This document shows, piece by piece, positions 53,309 through 64,000 of a stretch of DNA of 64,000 nucleotides. Source of the stretch: Choristoneura fumiferana (Eukaryota > Arthropoda > Insecta > Lepidoptera > Tortricidae). Position 1 is the stretch's first letter. Each line of letters opens with the position of its first letter. Under the pieces are notes generated by a model that did not search any database, was not told the origin of the DNA, and worked only from the letters and a program-made list of their open reading frames with translations. Made by a program: the position numbers and the translations under genes. The stretch covers positions 14,037,889-14,101,888 of the forward strand of contig NC_133493.1 in assembly GCF_025370935.1 (NCBI RefSeq). Direction: 5' to 3'.

Positions 53309-53985
53309 TTAGAGTTTACAAAATTGCTATTTTGGGTTGGATATAAAAAAAAAACACGGGACAATTCACACCAATATGAGGCTATTACATATCATTTTAG
53401 CTATATTTTACAAATAAATGATTCAACCGTATCATATCTGGAGGAGCCCAAACTTGGTATGTTTTGAAAATGATTTTTATTTTAATTTAAAGAAAGTATG
53501 TGAAATATTATTGACTTATTGACTTATTATTTTCCATATAAAATTAACTAGCACGCAATGTATCACAACGCGATACAGCTTTGTTTTTGTTCAAAACGTC
53601 GCACTTGTTGACGTGACAGCTGTCACAGAACGCATCTCACTCGAATCAAACTATTATACGCATTACATTGCTGCTCGAAAATATTTATAAAAATAATTAC
53701 GCTCTGTTAGTTAATTTAAAATTAAAAAATAGTTTTGATATCGGTTCACAGCACTTAAATCTGCGTCCAGTTACAGTTTGAGGTAGTATCAGAAATACAC
53801 GCTGTATATGCGCTGTTCTGTTGGCTGGCTGTAAACCTAGTTCCAACCAGGTCACTCTTCCATTCTTGCTGGAACAATGGGGTAATTACACTACGATTTG
53901 ACTGACTTACAACTTGTTGTGTGAAAACTTAGGCTAACGCATCCAACGGAGTGATCCCTCTACACATAAAGATAAGCGACACATC
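53309..53985. other. Unassigned AT-rich sequence
   Basis: No gene, RNA or recognisable element. Confidence 0.35.
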
Positions 53986-53988
53986 TTT

Positions 53989-54180
53989 AACAAGACTTCC
54001 TAACCTACAAAAAGTTGGAAAACCGCTAGAAAACCTGATTTCAAATAAAAAAATGCATTCAAATCAGTCTACCCGTATGAGAGTTATAGTGCCACTGACA
54101 CACATGGACACACACACACACACACATAGTGGTCAAACTTATATCACCCTCTCACCCCTCTTTTTGCGTCAGGGGTTAAA
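53989..54180 (+). repeat. Dispersed GGGTTATAAGTTTGAC-family repeat
   Basis: CCTACAAAAAGTTGGAAAAC to CCTCTTTTTGCGTCAGGGG with a CACACACAC run in the middle; same order as 56377-56605. Confidence 0.6.
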
Positions 54181-54183
54181 AAA

Positions 54184-54310
54184 GCTGTAGAAGCCTAGTG
54201 GTTTTACCTATGATCTCTCAAGAGAGGACTGCAGGTTCGAGTTCAGATTTTTTCGGAATTTTACCATGAGCTTTTCGATGCAGGAAATAACGTAAAAAAC
54301 CACATCGAAA
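54184..54310 (+). mobile_element. Degenerate head of the chimeric SINE
   Basis: GAAGCCTAGTGGTTTTACCT and GCAGGTTCGAGTTCAGATTT recall the head at 50668, with a damaged B box, then ATGAGCTTTTCGATGCAGGA from the body. Confidence 0.5.
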
Positions 54311-55070
54311 TTGGTCCGTCCGTCTAAGAGCTACGATGCCGCAGACCAGAGGCGTATTTGAAGATTTGGTGCTCCGGGCCGCTTATAGCTTTGCCTTCAT
54401 TTGAGAAAAATAACACCACCGCCGACCCTCGCAGCCTGTCGCCCCGGGCCATGGCCTAGTTCCAGACGGGGGAGCGTCGTCACCCTTCTGTAGTTAGTGT
54501 TCCATTGGCCCACACAAAGCGGTTTGCTTCATCTACCATAATGCGAACTGCCAAGGAATGGAATTCGCTCCCGTCGTCTGTATTTCCGGATAAAAACAAT
54601 CTAGGTCTCTTCTAGGCTAGAGTGAATAGGCTGTTGCTGAACCAGTGAGATACACCTTTGACCTCATCTGCATTTAACATCAGGTGGATAGGGGTCAATC
54701 ACGGTCAGTTTCATGTAAAAAATATACGCCACAGCCACAGACAGACAGACTTTGGCGTCAAACTTATAACACCATTTCCTTCGGGGTTTAAAATTAATTT
54801 AAAAACACATCCATACGAGTATAAAGGCGGACCCAGCACGAGCTTCAGTTGGAGTCAGACAATAGCAACCATTAGACTGTTTATCCAACAGTTACGGGGC
54901 TGACGAGGTATTGTGCCCAGGAAGTCTCCGATGGCTGTCATTCGAGCTGTCACGGTTCGCTGGACGACTTCCGAGGTTCCTTTATATAGGTCGTGTATTT
55001 TAAACTATCGCAATTTTCACTTTATTGGTTTCTTTGACAGGCTGGTTGTTCTACGGTATTTGGATTATAT
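54311..55070. other. Unassigned sequence
   Basis: Several small frames but no recognisable product; part near 54715-54790 resembles the GGGTTATAAGTTTGAC family. Confidence 0.3.
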
Positions 55071-55072
55071 TG

Positions 55073-55545
55073 GAACTAGAGTTTACCCGCGGCTTCGCAC
55101 GCGTAAACTATTCGATCTGGTAGTTACAATTGAAATTCCGGGATTTTACAAAATTACCCTGGAAATTCTCAAAATTGATATCGTGGTCTTCATTGAGGTT
55201 GTGTTAAGAACTGTCCAAAATTTCAAGACTCTAAGCCTAGCGGTTGAAATTTTAAGATTTTATCCCTATCCCATGGGAATATCGGGATAAAAAGTAGCCT
55301 ATGTGTTATTCCAGACGTCCAGCTACCTACATACCAAATAACTCTAAGCCCTGCGGTTGTTATTTCAAGATTTTATCGTTATCCTGTGGGAATATCGAGA
55401 TAAAAATTATTCTATATTTTAATCCAGATTATAAACTAACTTTTTGCCAAATTTTATTCAAATACGTCCAGCCGTTTCAGTGTGAAGGAGTAACAAACAT
55501 ACTCACTCACTCACAAACTTTCGCATTTAATTTTATAATATGTAT
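55073..55545 (-). mobile_element. Divergent Lep1-like Helitron, reverse orientation
   Basis: Starts AACTAGAGTTTACCCGCGGC and ends near AAACTTTCGCATTTAATTTT. The GGGATAAAAAGTAGCCTATG block appears internally, and a GGTTG(A/T)(A/T)ATTTCAAGATTTTATC-type piece is duplicated inside (about 55245-55270 and 55350-55380). Confidence 0.5.
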
Positions 55546-55753
55546 ACTGAGCGGCAAAACCTCTGGCCCTCAAATGTATGAAGAGTGGGCCAAATTTTAT
55601 GCCACTGAGTATATTAGTAGGAAGTAGGATAATTAAGCTAAATAATGATAAAGTTATAGCCAGTTAAAGTCCCGCGTGACTAGCCTATGACCAATAATCT
55701 AACCTATGTTTTGTCAAGTTTTCGACAAAATAAACAAGTAAGGCCTTGCTTTT

Positions 55754-56010
55754 TAGACCACTTGCTACTTAGACCAGTTGCTTCTTAGACCAGTTGCTTC
55801 TTAGACCACTTGGGTACTTAGACACCAGCTGCTTTTCAGACAAATTTATACTAAGTATGCCTTTTTACCACGGCGCGATTTGATGTTTCTGGACCAGTTG
55901 CTTCTAGACCAGTTGCTTCTTAGATCAGTTGCTACTCAGACCAGTTGCTTCTTAGACCACTTGGGTACTTAGACACCAGCTGCTTCTTCTTAGCACGGCG
56001 TGACGTCATG
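55754..56010 (+). repeat. 16-bp minisatellite (TTAGACCAGTTGCTTC) with a 151-bp higher-order repeat
   Basis: Imperfect tandem units TTAGACCAGTTGCTTC and variants (TTAGACCACTTGCTAC, TTAGACCACTTGGGTAC) fill 55754-55840 and again 55888-55985. The unit TTAGACCACTTGGGTAC recurs at 55801 and 55952, so a block of units was itself duplicated. No coding frame or known element explains it. Confidence 0.82.
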
Positions 56011-56376
56011 TTTCTGAGCTTTTTTTACGTTAGAAACTTTAGGGGTGTAACGATGGACACGCTTTATTTGAAGTAATCGTAACTGACATGCGTGGCTGCG
56101 TATCGGACACAGTTGCGCACGCGGCGGGTTTGCGTCACGATTAGTATAAGGATACAGTGTATCAATCATTGGTCAATCAGGCTCCGGTCGATGTCCTCGG
56201 GATTCGAAGGTACAGTCGAAAAAGCAAGCGCTTTGTACCCGATGGGTGACAGACGGAAGTCTATTGCGGTCGCTTTGCTGTCCGTCTATCTATCACAGGG
56301 CTGTATCTCACGAATTGTAATAAATAGATAGCTAAAACTTACACAAAGGTAATGTATATTGCCACTACACATAACC

Positions 56377-56605
56377 TAACCAACAAAAAGTTGGAAAACC
56401 CCAAACTTTGTCACTTCAAAGTTCAATATCTTTAAAACGGCTTCACCGATTTTGATTAAACATAGAGAACCTGCTTTAAAATAAAAAAATCCGCATTCAA
56501 ATCGGTCCATCTGTTTAAGAGCTACGGTGCCATAGACAGATAGACACACACACAGACACAGAGCGGTCAAACTTATAACACCCCTCTTTTTGCGTCGGGG
56601 GTTAA
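56377..56605 (+). repeat. Full-length member of the GGGTTATAAGTTTGAC repeat family
   Basis: From ACCAACAAAAAGTTGGAAAA to CTCTTTTTGCGTCGGGGGTT, with CACTTCAAAGTTCAATATCT and TTTAAGAGCTACGGTGCCAT internally. At least seven pieces lie in 43-64 kb in both orientations. The ACCAACAAAAAGTTGG start is itself nearly palindromic. Confidence 0.65.
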
Positions 56606-56819
56606 AAATAAAAACATAAAAACGTAAACGATTAATAAACACCAAAGCAAATATTTCAATAGATTGAAATATTCCTGAATTATTCATTATTTTACAGGGA
56701 TGTGCACGCTTCGTTGCATAGTGGTTCTGAGCAAGAGAGAGAGAGTGAGATAGCGATAGACATCTCGCTTCTACTATGGCAGCGTTCAAAAAGCTGCGTT
56801 CTGAATACAAAATAAATTG

Positions 56820-57220
56820 ACCCTGTTAATTTTAATTAACAAAAGCCAAATCCTCGCTCAGCAATTAGATCAGAAAAACTTTAACCATCAAATGGGGTAA
56901 TGGCATATTAGCTTTTCCACGGTGGCGGTCGGCCGTTCACTTGCAGAGTTATTTTAACCGCAGCTGACCGCCAGTTAAGTCACGATTAGTTAAATATCGC
57001 CGGTTAATCGTGAAAGCGGTTCCTGCTACAACTGGGTCGATCTGTTACTGATTTATATTGTGTGCTAAGATTGTGATTATTTATTACTGGCCTATGAACT
57101 ACTTACGTTGCTTCCGAGGAAGAATAAAACATACGTCAATGTAGTGTCGTAGTGTAATCGAAATCTCGGGTAGAGTGCGGGGGGGGGGTAATAGACTCTC
57201 GTTCGTAATTCCTTATTTAC
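56820..57220. other. Unassigned sequence
   Basis: Includes a nine-G run near 57179-57187. No gene or recognisable element. Confidence 0.3.
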
Positions 57221-57224
57221 CGCC

Positions 57225-57340
57225 CTTAAGACACAATGCAATACCCCCAGTGTTGCCGATGTTTGTGGGCGGTGGTGATCTCTTACCATCAGGAGACCCA
57301 CTTGCTCGTTTGCCATCCAGTTGAATAAAAAAAAAATGTA
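57225..57340 (+). mobile_element. Retroposon 3' end with poly-A
   Basis: GTGGGCGGTGGTGATCTCTT, CACTTGCTCGTTTGCCATCC and then an A-run. The complement is at 62300-62400. Confidence 0.6.
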
Positions 57341-57475
57341 CTATTACCTATCCTCGCACAGCACATCTCTGGTGGAAACAGGTGAGCGGAGCGAGGCTAG
57401 GTAAATGAAGCGCTTCTATTGGTTAATGAAATGAAAAACATATTCCTCGCACATTTATAAGTGAAAACGGAACCT
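57341..57475. mobile_element. GTTTCCACC-family MITE, third copy
   Basis: TCTCTGGTGGAAACAGGTG and GGTAAATGAAGCGCTTCTAT, inverted relative to 25967-26115. Confidence 0.55.
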
Positions 57476-57783
57476 TAAAGTAGTAGGATACTGTTACGAG
57501 TACACTTGTATAGTTGTATGTTACCAACCAGATATTGTAATGTTGGCGGCACTTCACAGTATTTTCCAGTTGTAGGTATAGTCTCCTTACCTGAAAATAA
57601 GAAAAAAGTTGTTAAAATAATACAATGGATTCATAAATAATAGCCCTTCTACATCTACACCTGGAACACGAATTCATTTTCCTAGTTCAGGGTAATGTGT
57701 GTTATTTGTCTCTTATAATGAATATGAATAAATATTATTATTATTATTATTATAAATCAGATCTATTTTATTTATCTGTAGTA

Positions 57784-57916
57784 TAGTCGAGTTCATAAAC
57801 TTGCGAGCAAAAATTTTATCAAAAGTCTCTGAACACGCCTCTACGCCGTTGACAATAATAGTCGTGTTTGGATATTTTTGATCAAATTTTTGCTCACAAG
57901 TTCATTAACTCGACTG
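57784..57916. mobile_element. Foldback MITE, AGTCGAGTTCATAAACTTG ends, TA target
   Basis: AGTCGAGTTCATAAACTTGC is inverted at the right end (complement of CAGTCGAGTTAATGAACTTG), and GAGCAAAAATTTTATC pairs with GATCAAATTTTTGCTC. TA lies on both sides. Confidence 0.82.
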
Positions 57917-57932
57917 TACAATGATGCGTCTT

Positions 57933-58078
57933 TAAGCCAAGTTTAGACCTGCTAGAAAATAGTGCAAGTTGCATTACATTCCGGCGTTCGATTAACCACT
58001 ACAAACTCGGTGGTTTTACGGCCTCGCAATGTAATGCAACTTACACGATTTACTCGCTGGCAGGTCTAAACTGTGCTT
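57933..58078. mobile_element. Foldback MITE, AGTTTAGACCTGC ends
   Basis: GTTTAGACCTGCTAGAAAAT pairs with TTTACTCGCTGGCAGGTCTAAAC at the right, and GTGCAAGTTGCATTACATT is also inverted. It starts 16 bp after the previous MITE. Confidence 0.8.
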
Positions 58079-58448
58079 ATCGCTAACTTGAATTACTAAG
58101 TCATTTTTGTACTTCGAATAGTTCCAATGCAACATTTGTTTACATAACACGTTGTTATTCGTTTGATAATTAGTTTTAATTGTAACCAGCCCATTTTTTC
58201 CACCTGTTAAATCACTTTCTTTTTCACCTGCTATCATAACGGAGCATCGAACCCAAACCGGTCGCTCAGCGCTCCCGTCACGACTGATAGCATGCCATGT
58301 AACATATTACATAATAGGTAAGGTAAATGTCCGAGTGCTCGATACACTAATGCCCAATAGACGACACCCTGCTGTCATCTCTATTGCTAATGACATAAGA
58401 TTAAAGATGACAACTATTGGGACAGCGACGAGCGTTCGTACGTTTACC

Positions 58449-58700
58449 TTATATTTGAAAATGAAAAAAAATGAAAATGAAAAGATTTATTCGGGACACA
58501 CACATATAAATAATAGATACAGAACAAACACATAATAATAAAGTGAAATAAAATAAAATGAGATTACAAAATACAAAAAAAAATAAATAATAAAAAAATA
58601 TATACCTATATATGCGCCCGAAATGGTCCCGCCTCAGCATAAAATGCAGACTCCTTTGGTGGAGCCAGCGCTGGTCTTCCGGCGAGACCATATTTTTCTT
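58449..58700 (-). mobile_element. Non-LTR 3' end with A/T-rich tail
   Basis: A-rich start (AAAATGAAAATGAAAAG) and then GCCCGAAATGGTCCCGCCT and GTGGAGCCAGCGCTGGTCTT. On the minus strand this is a short coding-like end followed by a long A/T tail. Family uncertain. Confidence 0.5.
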
Positions 58701-58794
58701 GTATGTTTATTTATTTATATTGGGGAATATCGGAAAACGCACTAATGATTTCAACGGAGTTTTAGATATATACATATGTACACACACTGCGCGC

Positions 58795-58925
58795 AATAGG
58801 AAAACCCCAGACTTTGTCACTTCAAAGTTCAATATCCCAAAAACGGCTGAACCGATTTTGATAAAACATATCTAAGAACCATTGCTAGAAAACCTGCTTT
58901 CAAATAAAAAACGTGTTCAATTTCA
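58795..58925 (+). repeat. Partial GGGTTATAAGTTTGAC-family repeat
   Basis: AAAACCCCAGACTTTGTCAC, then AAACGGCTGAACCGATTTTG and AACCTGCTTTCAAATAAAAA. Confidence 0.6.
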
Positions 58926-60337
58926 AATAAGAACTTAATCTAAACATCTTATATCTACGTTTAGTGGAAACGTAGATTACTTGATATTACTGCACTTAGT
59001 ATAATTATTTGCGATTTACAAATAAGCAGTAAAACAACACTAAAACATTTCAATTATTTCGCTACCGAACTCAATAAGCCGAGTAAAAGTTGGCGTATTA
59101 AAAAGTCCATACTTATAATAAAGTACTTACTGTAAAATAATGATACGTTGCCAAAGCGGGGTTTTTGCGAACAATAACGATCTCTAATTTGGGACACGCT
59201 CAAAATCGAATATCTGATCTTCATCTTATATGACAATTCAAAGGATTTCTTTTTACAAAATGGATCACAAATTTTGGGTATCATCCCAGTAGCAATACAA
59301 AATAGCCAGTAGCAAATTCACAAATGAACTGCCTCACATCTCACATATGTATAGAGTGAAATAAATTTGTTTTCCAGTTGACAAATTATCTATTTATTTA
59401 TTTAATAATATTGTAAATCTGTTTTAAAAAAAATATACCTACCTCGTTGAGTTTCTTGCCGGATTCTTCTCAACAGAGGTTTTTCCGAACTGGTGGAAGA
59501 TTTTTTTGATATAACAATTTATTTATGTAGTATTATGTAATAGTTTGTAGTATGTCTTTATAACGGTCCGAGGGTCACCAACGGTGCTGGCTGAAAATCA
59601 GCGCTGGGGTGTTCTTAACGCTTCAGCATTATGCTGAGCCAGTGTCCGATTCACAACCGCAATGACACATACCTTTGTGTTGTTTCTTTGTAGCTAATAA
59701 TATTGTTGTGTCTTGTGTTGTGAATAACCGTATTTTCTTTTTTCTTTCTTTCTAAATATGACCAGGTAGGTAACATTTTATTATTTATTGTACATTTTTA
59801 ATGCCTTTAATGTATTTAATATCTGACATTAGATAATATTATGTAGTGATTATTACTGTTGTGTTGTGTTGTATTTGTCTGTAAGCGATTTGTTTTTTAA
59901 ACTGTAATCTATAATGTGAAAAAAAATTGAAATTAAAATGAATGAAAATAAAATCCGGAGCACCGGAAATCACTGCGCATACATACCATTTTCGACTCGA
60001 CAGTAATTTAAAATTACCAACACGTGTGTAAGATCTTAAAAAGAACAACATACACAAATGTTCGCTACATCGTTAGAAATATAAGTAAAAATCGCATGAC
60101 AGTTACATTAATATACAGCGTGCAAAAGTTGTCAGTGCATGCACGCAGGCGACTCGCAATTCTATTCGTTTAGTGTAGAGTTGAGTTTGTTTTGCATTAT
60201 GGAGGAGCATTTACGGAGTACGCTAGTGTATCCAAGCGTAGTGATTCTAGTTAGTAAGTAGAGCGTTGTAATATTAACGTGCTTTGTGAACGGACATTGG
60301 TTTTCTTTTCTATATGATCGAATGGCATCCTAGAAAC
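58926..60337. other. Unassigned AT-rich sequence
   Basis: A retroposon-like segment at about 59565-59750 (GAGGGTCACCAACGGTGCTG, ending in TTCTTTCTTTCT) is the only element I can suggest. No gene seen. Confidence 0.35.
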
Positions 60338-60350
60338 AATTGTTGAATTA

Positions 60351-60530
60351 AGATTGTTTTTTTGGAATCTTTTTGTATTTTTTATTTCAATTCCAATTTT
60401 TTTTGTTACTTTTACGGTCATCCCGTAAAACCTATATAACGCACGGAATGCCGAGGACCTGGGTTCGATTCCCAGCGCTGGTCTTATTCTGGTTTTTCTG
60501 TGCATCTATATTTCAGTTTGTATTTTCGAT
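60351..60530 (+). mobile_element. Second tRNA-like retroposon of the 6581-6836 family, armless
   Basis: A 13-bp duplication AATTGTTGAATTA flanks it (60338-60350 and 60531-60543). The leader (TTTGGAATCTTTTTGTATTT ... GTAAAACCTAT) and right part (B box GGTTCGATTCC, then GTTTTTCTGTGCATCTATAT) match 6581-6660 and 6760-6830. The left inverted arm, the A box and the 5' half of the tRNA-like core are missing. The retroposition signature is clear. Confidence 0.88.
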
Positions 60531-60543
60531 AATTGTTGAATTA

Positions 60544-61690
60544 ATGTGAAGTACGAAATAAAGGTGCAGATGTATTTCGATCAGATACAAATACAATCTA
60601 GGACTTATCAACATTTACGTATATTATTTTTTATGTCTAAGCTGTGTCTCACGGTATTTTTAATTTGACTAAACACATTTCTATTGAAAACAATTTAGTC
60701 GAAATGTTTTACTATGAATGTTTTTAAGATTCAAAAACACATATACAAGGGGACATGTATAAGTGGAGCGCGAAAATTCGCATACTCTTCGCTAGTCATA
60801 CCGTAATTTTTGTCCGAATCGTCGTTTGTCATAAATAAGACATGCATAAGATACTTTTATTTTGTTAGTGTCGTACTTAGTTACAACTTTCTCTAGAACG
60901 TTAAACGTTTCATGGAACACCGCTACTATATTAGTTAAACCTTTTAACATAACACCATAAACTACGTACTTAAACTGGACTAGTTATGTCTAGGCTTCGA
61001 TTTCTACACGCACGTTCCGCGAAACATTATCTCATAAGGTAAAGATTAAAATGACAAAACGTTGCTTTTACATACGGAGCTTACTTTACAAATACTACAC
61101 CATTTTATATTGACTAAGTAGTTAATTTAATAAAAAAAAACTTTATGTTGTAAACTTCAGAGTTTAGTGTTTACAGAGAACGCTACCATAAAATGGTAAA
61201 CAAGTTTAGTTTTAAATATAAAATGGCGGTAAAAGTAAATGTACCAGTAGAAAGTAAGATTGTAGATCTTTAGTTATCTGGAGTAACTGGTCCTATTTTA
61301 GATAGAAAGACACATCTCAAATTTCGTAATAGAAAGAGATTTCGTATGAGAAAACCGGAAAAAGCTTCACTTTCAATTGTTTATGACATTACCAGATTTT
61401 CAACCAACGATAACGAATAAGGTTCTCAAGCAGTTTTTTACAGTGTACATTTTGTTAACTCTACTTGCATTGTCACCCAAACTACATTTCCATACCGAGT
61501 CAAGTCGATGCCATTAACTATTGAGGAGTTCTGTCCTGCGGAGACGATCCTGGCCAGACAACCAGGATGTCACTGCCAGATTATTATATTGTCAATAAAT
61601 TTACATAAATATGCAAAATTTTTAAGTCAATTCGACCACTGAGAGTGGCTCAAATTTGACTTGCAAGGTTTGACCCGTACATACATACAT
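60544..61690. other. Unassigned AT-rich sequence
   Basis: No gene or recognisable element. Confidence 0.35.
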
Positions 61691-61699
61691 ACAAGTACA

Positions 61700-61990
61700 T
61701 TACATACATCATCATCATCAGCCAGAAGACGTCTACTTCTGAACAAAGGCCTCCCCCTTAGAACGACACAATGAACGACAACTCGCCACTTGCATCCACC
61801 GGTTGCCCGTAACTCTCACAATGTCGTCAGTCAGAGAGGCCTGCCAACGCTTCGTCTGCCGGTTCGTGGTCGCCACTCGAAGACTTTTCTCCCCAACGTT
61901 TATCTGTCCTTCGAGGACAGAAAGAAAGAAAGATTTATTTTGGCTCCATAATCTGCCACACAATAAAAAAAACGCCGCCAAAAAGACAAC
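61700..61990 (-). mobile_element. RTE-like 3' end plus an adjoining GGCTCC tail
   Basis: ATCATCATCATCAGCCAGAAG, CTCGCCACTTGCATCCACCG and GGTTCGTGGTCGCCACTCG as in 42850-43020. From 61921 a separate minus-oriented GAAAGAAAGAAAGATTTATT / TTGGCTCCATAA tail follows, like 29690-29758. Confidence 0.6.
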
Positions 61991-62022
61991 TAAAAGTAAA
62001 AATATAATGCACTACCTAGTAT

Positions 62023-62160
62023 ACTAGCTGTTGCCCGCGACTTCATCTGCGAAGAATTCATCCCATATGGGGACTATGCTGGTTTGCCCTAAGTTAAATA
62101 AGTACTAATATAATCGGTGTGCCAAGGTAACAGGCTAAATACATAATGTTGTATTTTTTA
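62023..62160 (-). mobile_element. Partial Lep1-like Helitron
   Basis: ACTAGCTGTTGCCCGCGACT resembles the reversed 3' end of the family; the interior is divergent. Confidence 0.4.
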
Positions 62161-62214
62161 AGTATTAATACGGACATACATACATAGGGTCAAGCTGCTA
62201 TATAATGACAACAT

Positions 62215-62280
62215 AATGGCGCTCATTGGGAGAGCTCTATGTCCAGCAGTGGGCTACTATAGTATGCTGATGGTGATGAA
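62215..62280 (+). mobile_element. RTE-type 3' end, short
   Basis: GGGAGAGCTCTATGTCCAGC AGTGGGC and then a GATGGTGATGAAG tail. Confidence 0.55.
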
Positions 62281-62299
62281 GCTTTAGGTGTAGAACAAG

Positions 62300-62480
62300 T
62301 TTTTTTTTCTTTATTCGACTGGATGGCAAACGAGCAAGTGGGTCTCCTGATGGTAAGAGATCACCACCGCCCATAAACATCTGCAACACCAGGGGTATTG
62401 CAGATGCGTTGCTAAGCCTAAGATGGGATACCTCAAGTGCCAGTAATGCCGGCTGTCTTACTCTCCACGACGAAAAACAA
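62300..62480 (-). mobile_element. Retroposon 3' end
   Basis: A T-run, then CTGGATGGCAAACGAGCAAG and GTAAGAGATCACCACCGCCC; complement of 57225-57340 and longer (to about 62480). From 62481 to 62985 I see nothing assignable. Confidence 0.6.
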
Positions 62481-62989
62481 CAGTGCAAGCACTGCTGCTT
62501 CACGGCAGGATTAGCGAGCAAGATGATGGTAGCAATCCGGGCGGACCTTGCGCAAAGTCCTACCACATGCAAAAGAACCACAATAGCACACAGCTTCTCA
62601 TTTCCTGTCAATAACATAAAACTGCTTATTGAGTCAGTATGCTAATCGCAACACATAATATTGACTCTTACCGGAAAGAGAGCCGCAGTATGTATGTCTG
62701 TGTGTCGACCGGTCGCGTCTGTTTCACTTTCTAGGGATGTCGACTTGGGATGCCCGTTTATGTTAATGTTTCCTATGAAGAGCGTAGGAATATCCTATAG
62801 ACTTTAACGTGTATCAAGTAAGAAATCGCAGCTTTTAGGGTTCCGTATTAAAAGGGCGCCAGCAGACAATAATAGAGTAGAAAACATCATAATTCATAAC
62901 CCCAAAATTGTAGAGACTACTTAAAATATTTTTTTGTTAAAACTTTAAAACGATTTGTAAAAAGTTCAATACTTATCTCAAAAATGGCT

Positions 62990-63155
62990 GAACCGATTTT
63001 GCTAAAACATGTCTAAGAATTATCGCTAAAAACCTGCTTTTAAATAAAAAAAACCGCATTCAAATCGTATCACCCGTTTAAGAGCTACGGTACCATAGAC
63101 AGACACACATAGCGGTCAAACTTATAACACCCCTCTTATTTGCGTCGGGGTTAAA
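62990..63155 (+). repeat. GGGTTATAAGTTTGAC-family repeat
   Basis: GGCTGAACCGATTTTGCTAA to TAACACCCCTCTTATTTGCG, as in 56377-56605. Confidence 0.62.
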
Positions 63156-63289
63156 TACATGCTTTTTGCTTGCGGCTATTTGTGGCGTTCTAATGGAAAG
63201 GCTTTGTTCAGCACGTTTTCTGGCTACGAGCAACACGAGCATCCCAGGCTAATGCGACTTTCTTTCTTTCTTTCTTTCTTTGTACCTGT

Positions 63290-63470
63290 TGTCTGTCTGT
63301 GGCACCGTAGCTCTTAAACGGGTGGACCAATTTGAATGCAGTTTCTTTTATTTTAAAGCAGGTTTTCTAGCAATGGTTCTTAGATATGTTTTATCAAAAT
63401 CGGTTCAGCCGTTTTTTAAATATTGAACTTTTAAGTGACAAAGTCGGGGCTTTTCCGACTTTTTGTTGGT
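63290..63470 (-). repeat. GGGTTATAAGTTTGAC-family repeat, reverse orientation
   Basis: GTCTGTGGCACCGTAGCTCT to CGACTTTTTGTTGGTTAGGT. Confidence 0.62.
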
Positions 63471-63610
63471 TAGGTTATTTATATACGTGCCACTGCTTGG
63501 CACAGGCTTCTACTCAGAAGGAGAGGGCTTGACCTATAGTTCCCACACAGGCGTAGTGCAGATTTAGAGCTTCACATAAACCACTGAATTTCTTCGCTTT
63601 TTAAAAAATT
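63471..63610 (-). mobile_element. 3' part of the chimeric SINE
   Basis: TTTATATACGTGCCACTGCT, then GGCACAGGCTTCTACTCAGA and GTGCAGATTTAGAGCTTCAC; a worn version of 49080-49305. Confidence 0.55.
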
Positions 63611-63639
63611 GTACTATAGATATTTCTTACAAGATATCA

Positions 63640-63718
63640 AGAACGTGGATGCAAGTGGCGAGTTGTCTTTTACTGTGTTCTAGGAGGGTTTCTCTTGTAG
63701 CAGTGGACGTCTTCCGGC

Positions 63719-63749
<31 letters not shown>

Positions 63750-63750
63750 C
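63640..63750 (+). mobile_element. RTE-like 3' end with (GAT)n tail
   Basis: GGATGCAAGTGGCGAGTTGTC, then CAGTGGACGTCTTCCGGCTG and nine or ten GAT units; complement of the 42850-43020 module. From 63751 to 64000 nothing further is recognised. Confidence 0.65.
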
Positions 63751-64000
63751 AAGAACGTATCGGAAACAATGGTGAAACATCTTATGAAGTTATAACTCAA
63801 CATCAACTTAAAACAATGACGAAATAACCTCATAACTTGTCTTGCAACAGTTACGACATACTAAGTATAGTATAGTAATTACATCAGAGTCAAGTGCAAG
63901 AGTTCCTTGACCCTGGGGTCGGGTTACGACAGAGGGCAATAAACTCAGTAAGTTAGTAATTAACCGAGTTTTGTAAACGTTAGATCGCAGATAGGCTGTT

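Noticed and set aside
63240..63290. Short CTTT and other direct repeats as a CRISPR-like or satellite array
   Set aside because: Simple microsatellite tails of retroposons; no spacer structure, and the organism is an insect.

Overview
This is nuclear DNA of a lepidopteran (moth or butterfly; species not determined). The call rests on the mix of repeats: tRNA-headed SINEs with a shared GGCCTAGTGGTTAGA head, Lep1-like Helitrons ending in CTAGT, RTE-type fragments with ATC/GAT-repeat tails, TA- and TAA-flanked MITEs and a BEL/Pao element. The few host genes are typical of insects. Most of the 64 kb is transposon debris.

Layout. (1) 1-16100: a ~5.8-kb block occurs twice in direct orientation (1-5761 and 10283-16097). 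The left copy ends at the base where a 100-N gap begins (5762-5861), so it may be an uncollapsed second haplotype rather than a real tandem duplication. Between the copies lie the first two recognisable coding exons of a GMC-family FAD oxidoreductase on the minus strand (9459-9713 and 6273-6430); its later exons are absent. (2) 16100-28000: five different nuclear tRNA genes, one each of Ser-CGA, Cys-GCA, Asn-GTT, Glu-TTC and intron-containing Leu-CAA, all with Pol III T-run terminators. A very young BEL/Pao LTR retrotransposon lies among them (18674-24156; near-identical LTRs, 5-bp target duplication). It has lost its integrase core and sits inside an older inverted-repeat element. (3) 29158-29667: an intronless gene for TSEN15/Sen15, a tRNA-splicing endonuclease subunit, 1.5 kb from the intron-containing tRNA-Leu gene. 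(4) 34484-40121 (minus): a two-coding-exon gene for a ~1,740-residue secreted, Pro/Ser/Thr-rich protein of unknown function. (5) 40200-64000: no convincing host gene; a dense field of SINEs, MITEs, Helitron-like pieces, non-LTR fragments, a Ty1/copia remnant, a local 0.45-kb duplication and a 16-bp minisatellite.

The most unusual object is a retroposon-like insertion at 6581-6836. It has a tRNA-like core whose two flanks form a perfect 59-bp inverted repeat, it is bounded by a 12-bp target-site duplication, and it landed inside a MITE. A related element without the left arm or the A box lies at 60351-60530 with its own 13-bp duplication. Because the two copies of the 5.8-kb block differ by clean insertions, the window also provides filled/empty-site pairs for a MITE and for short retroposons.
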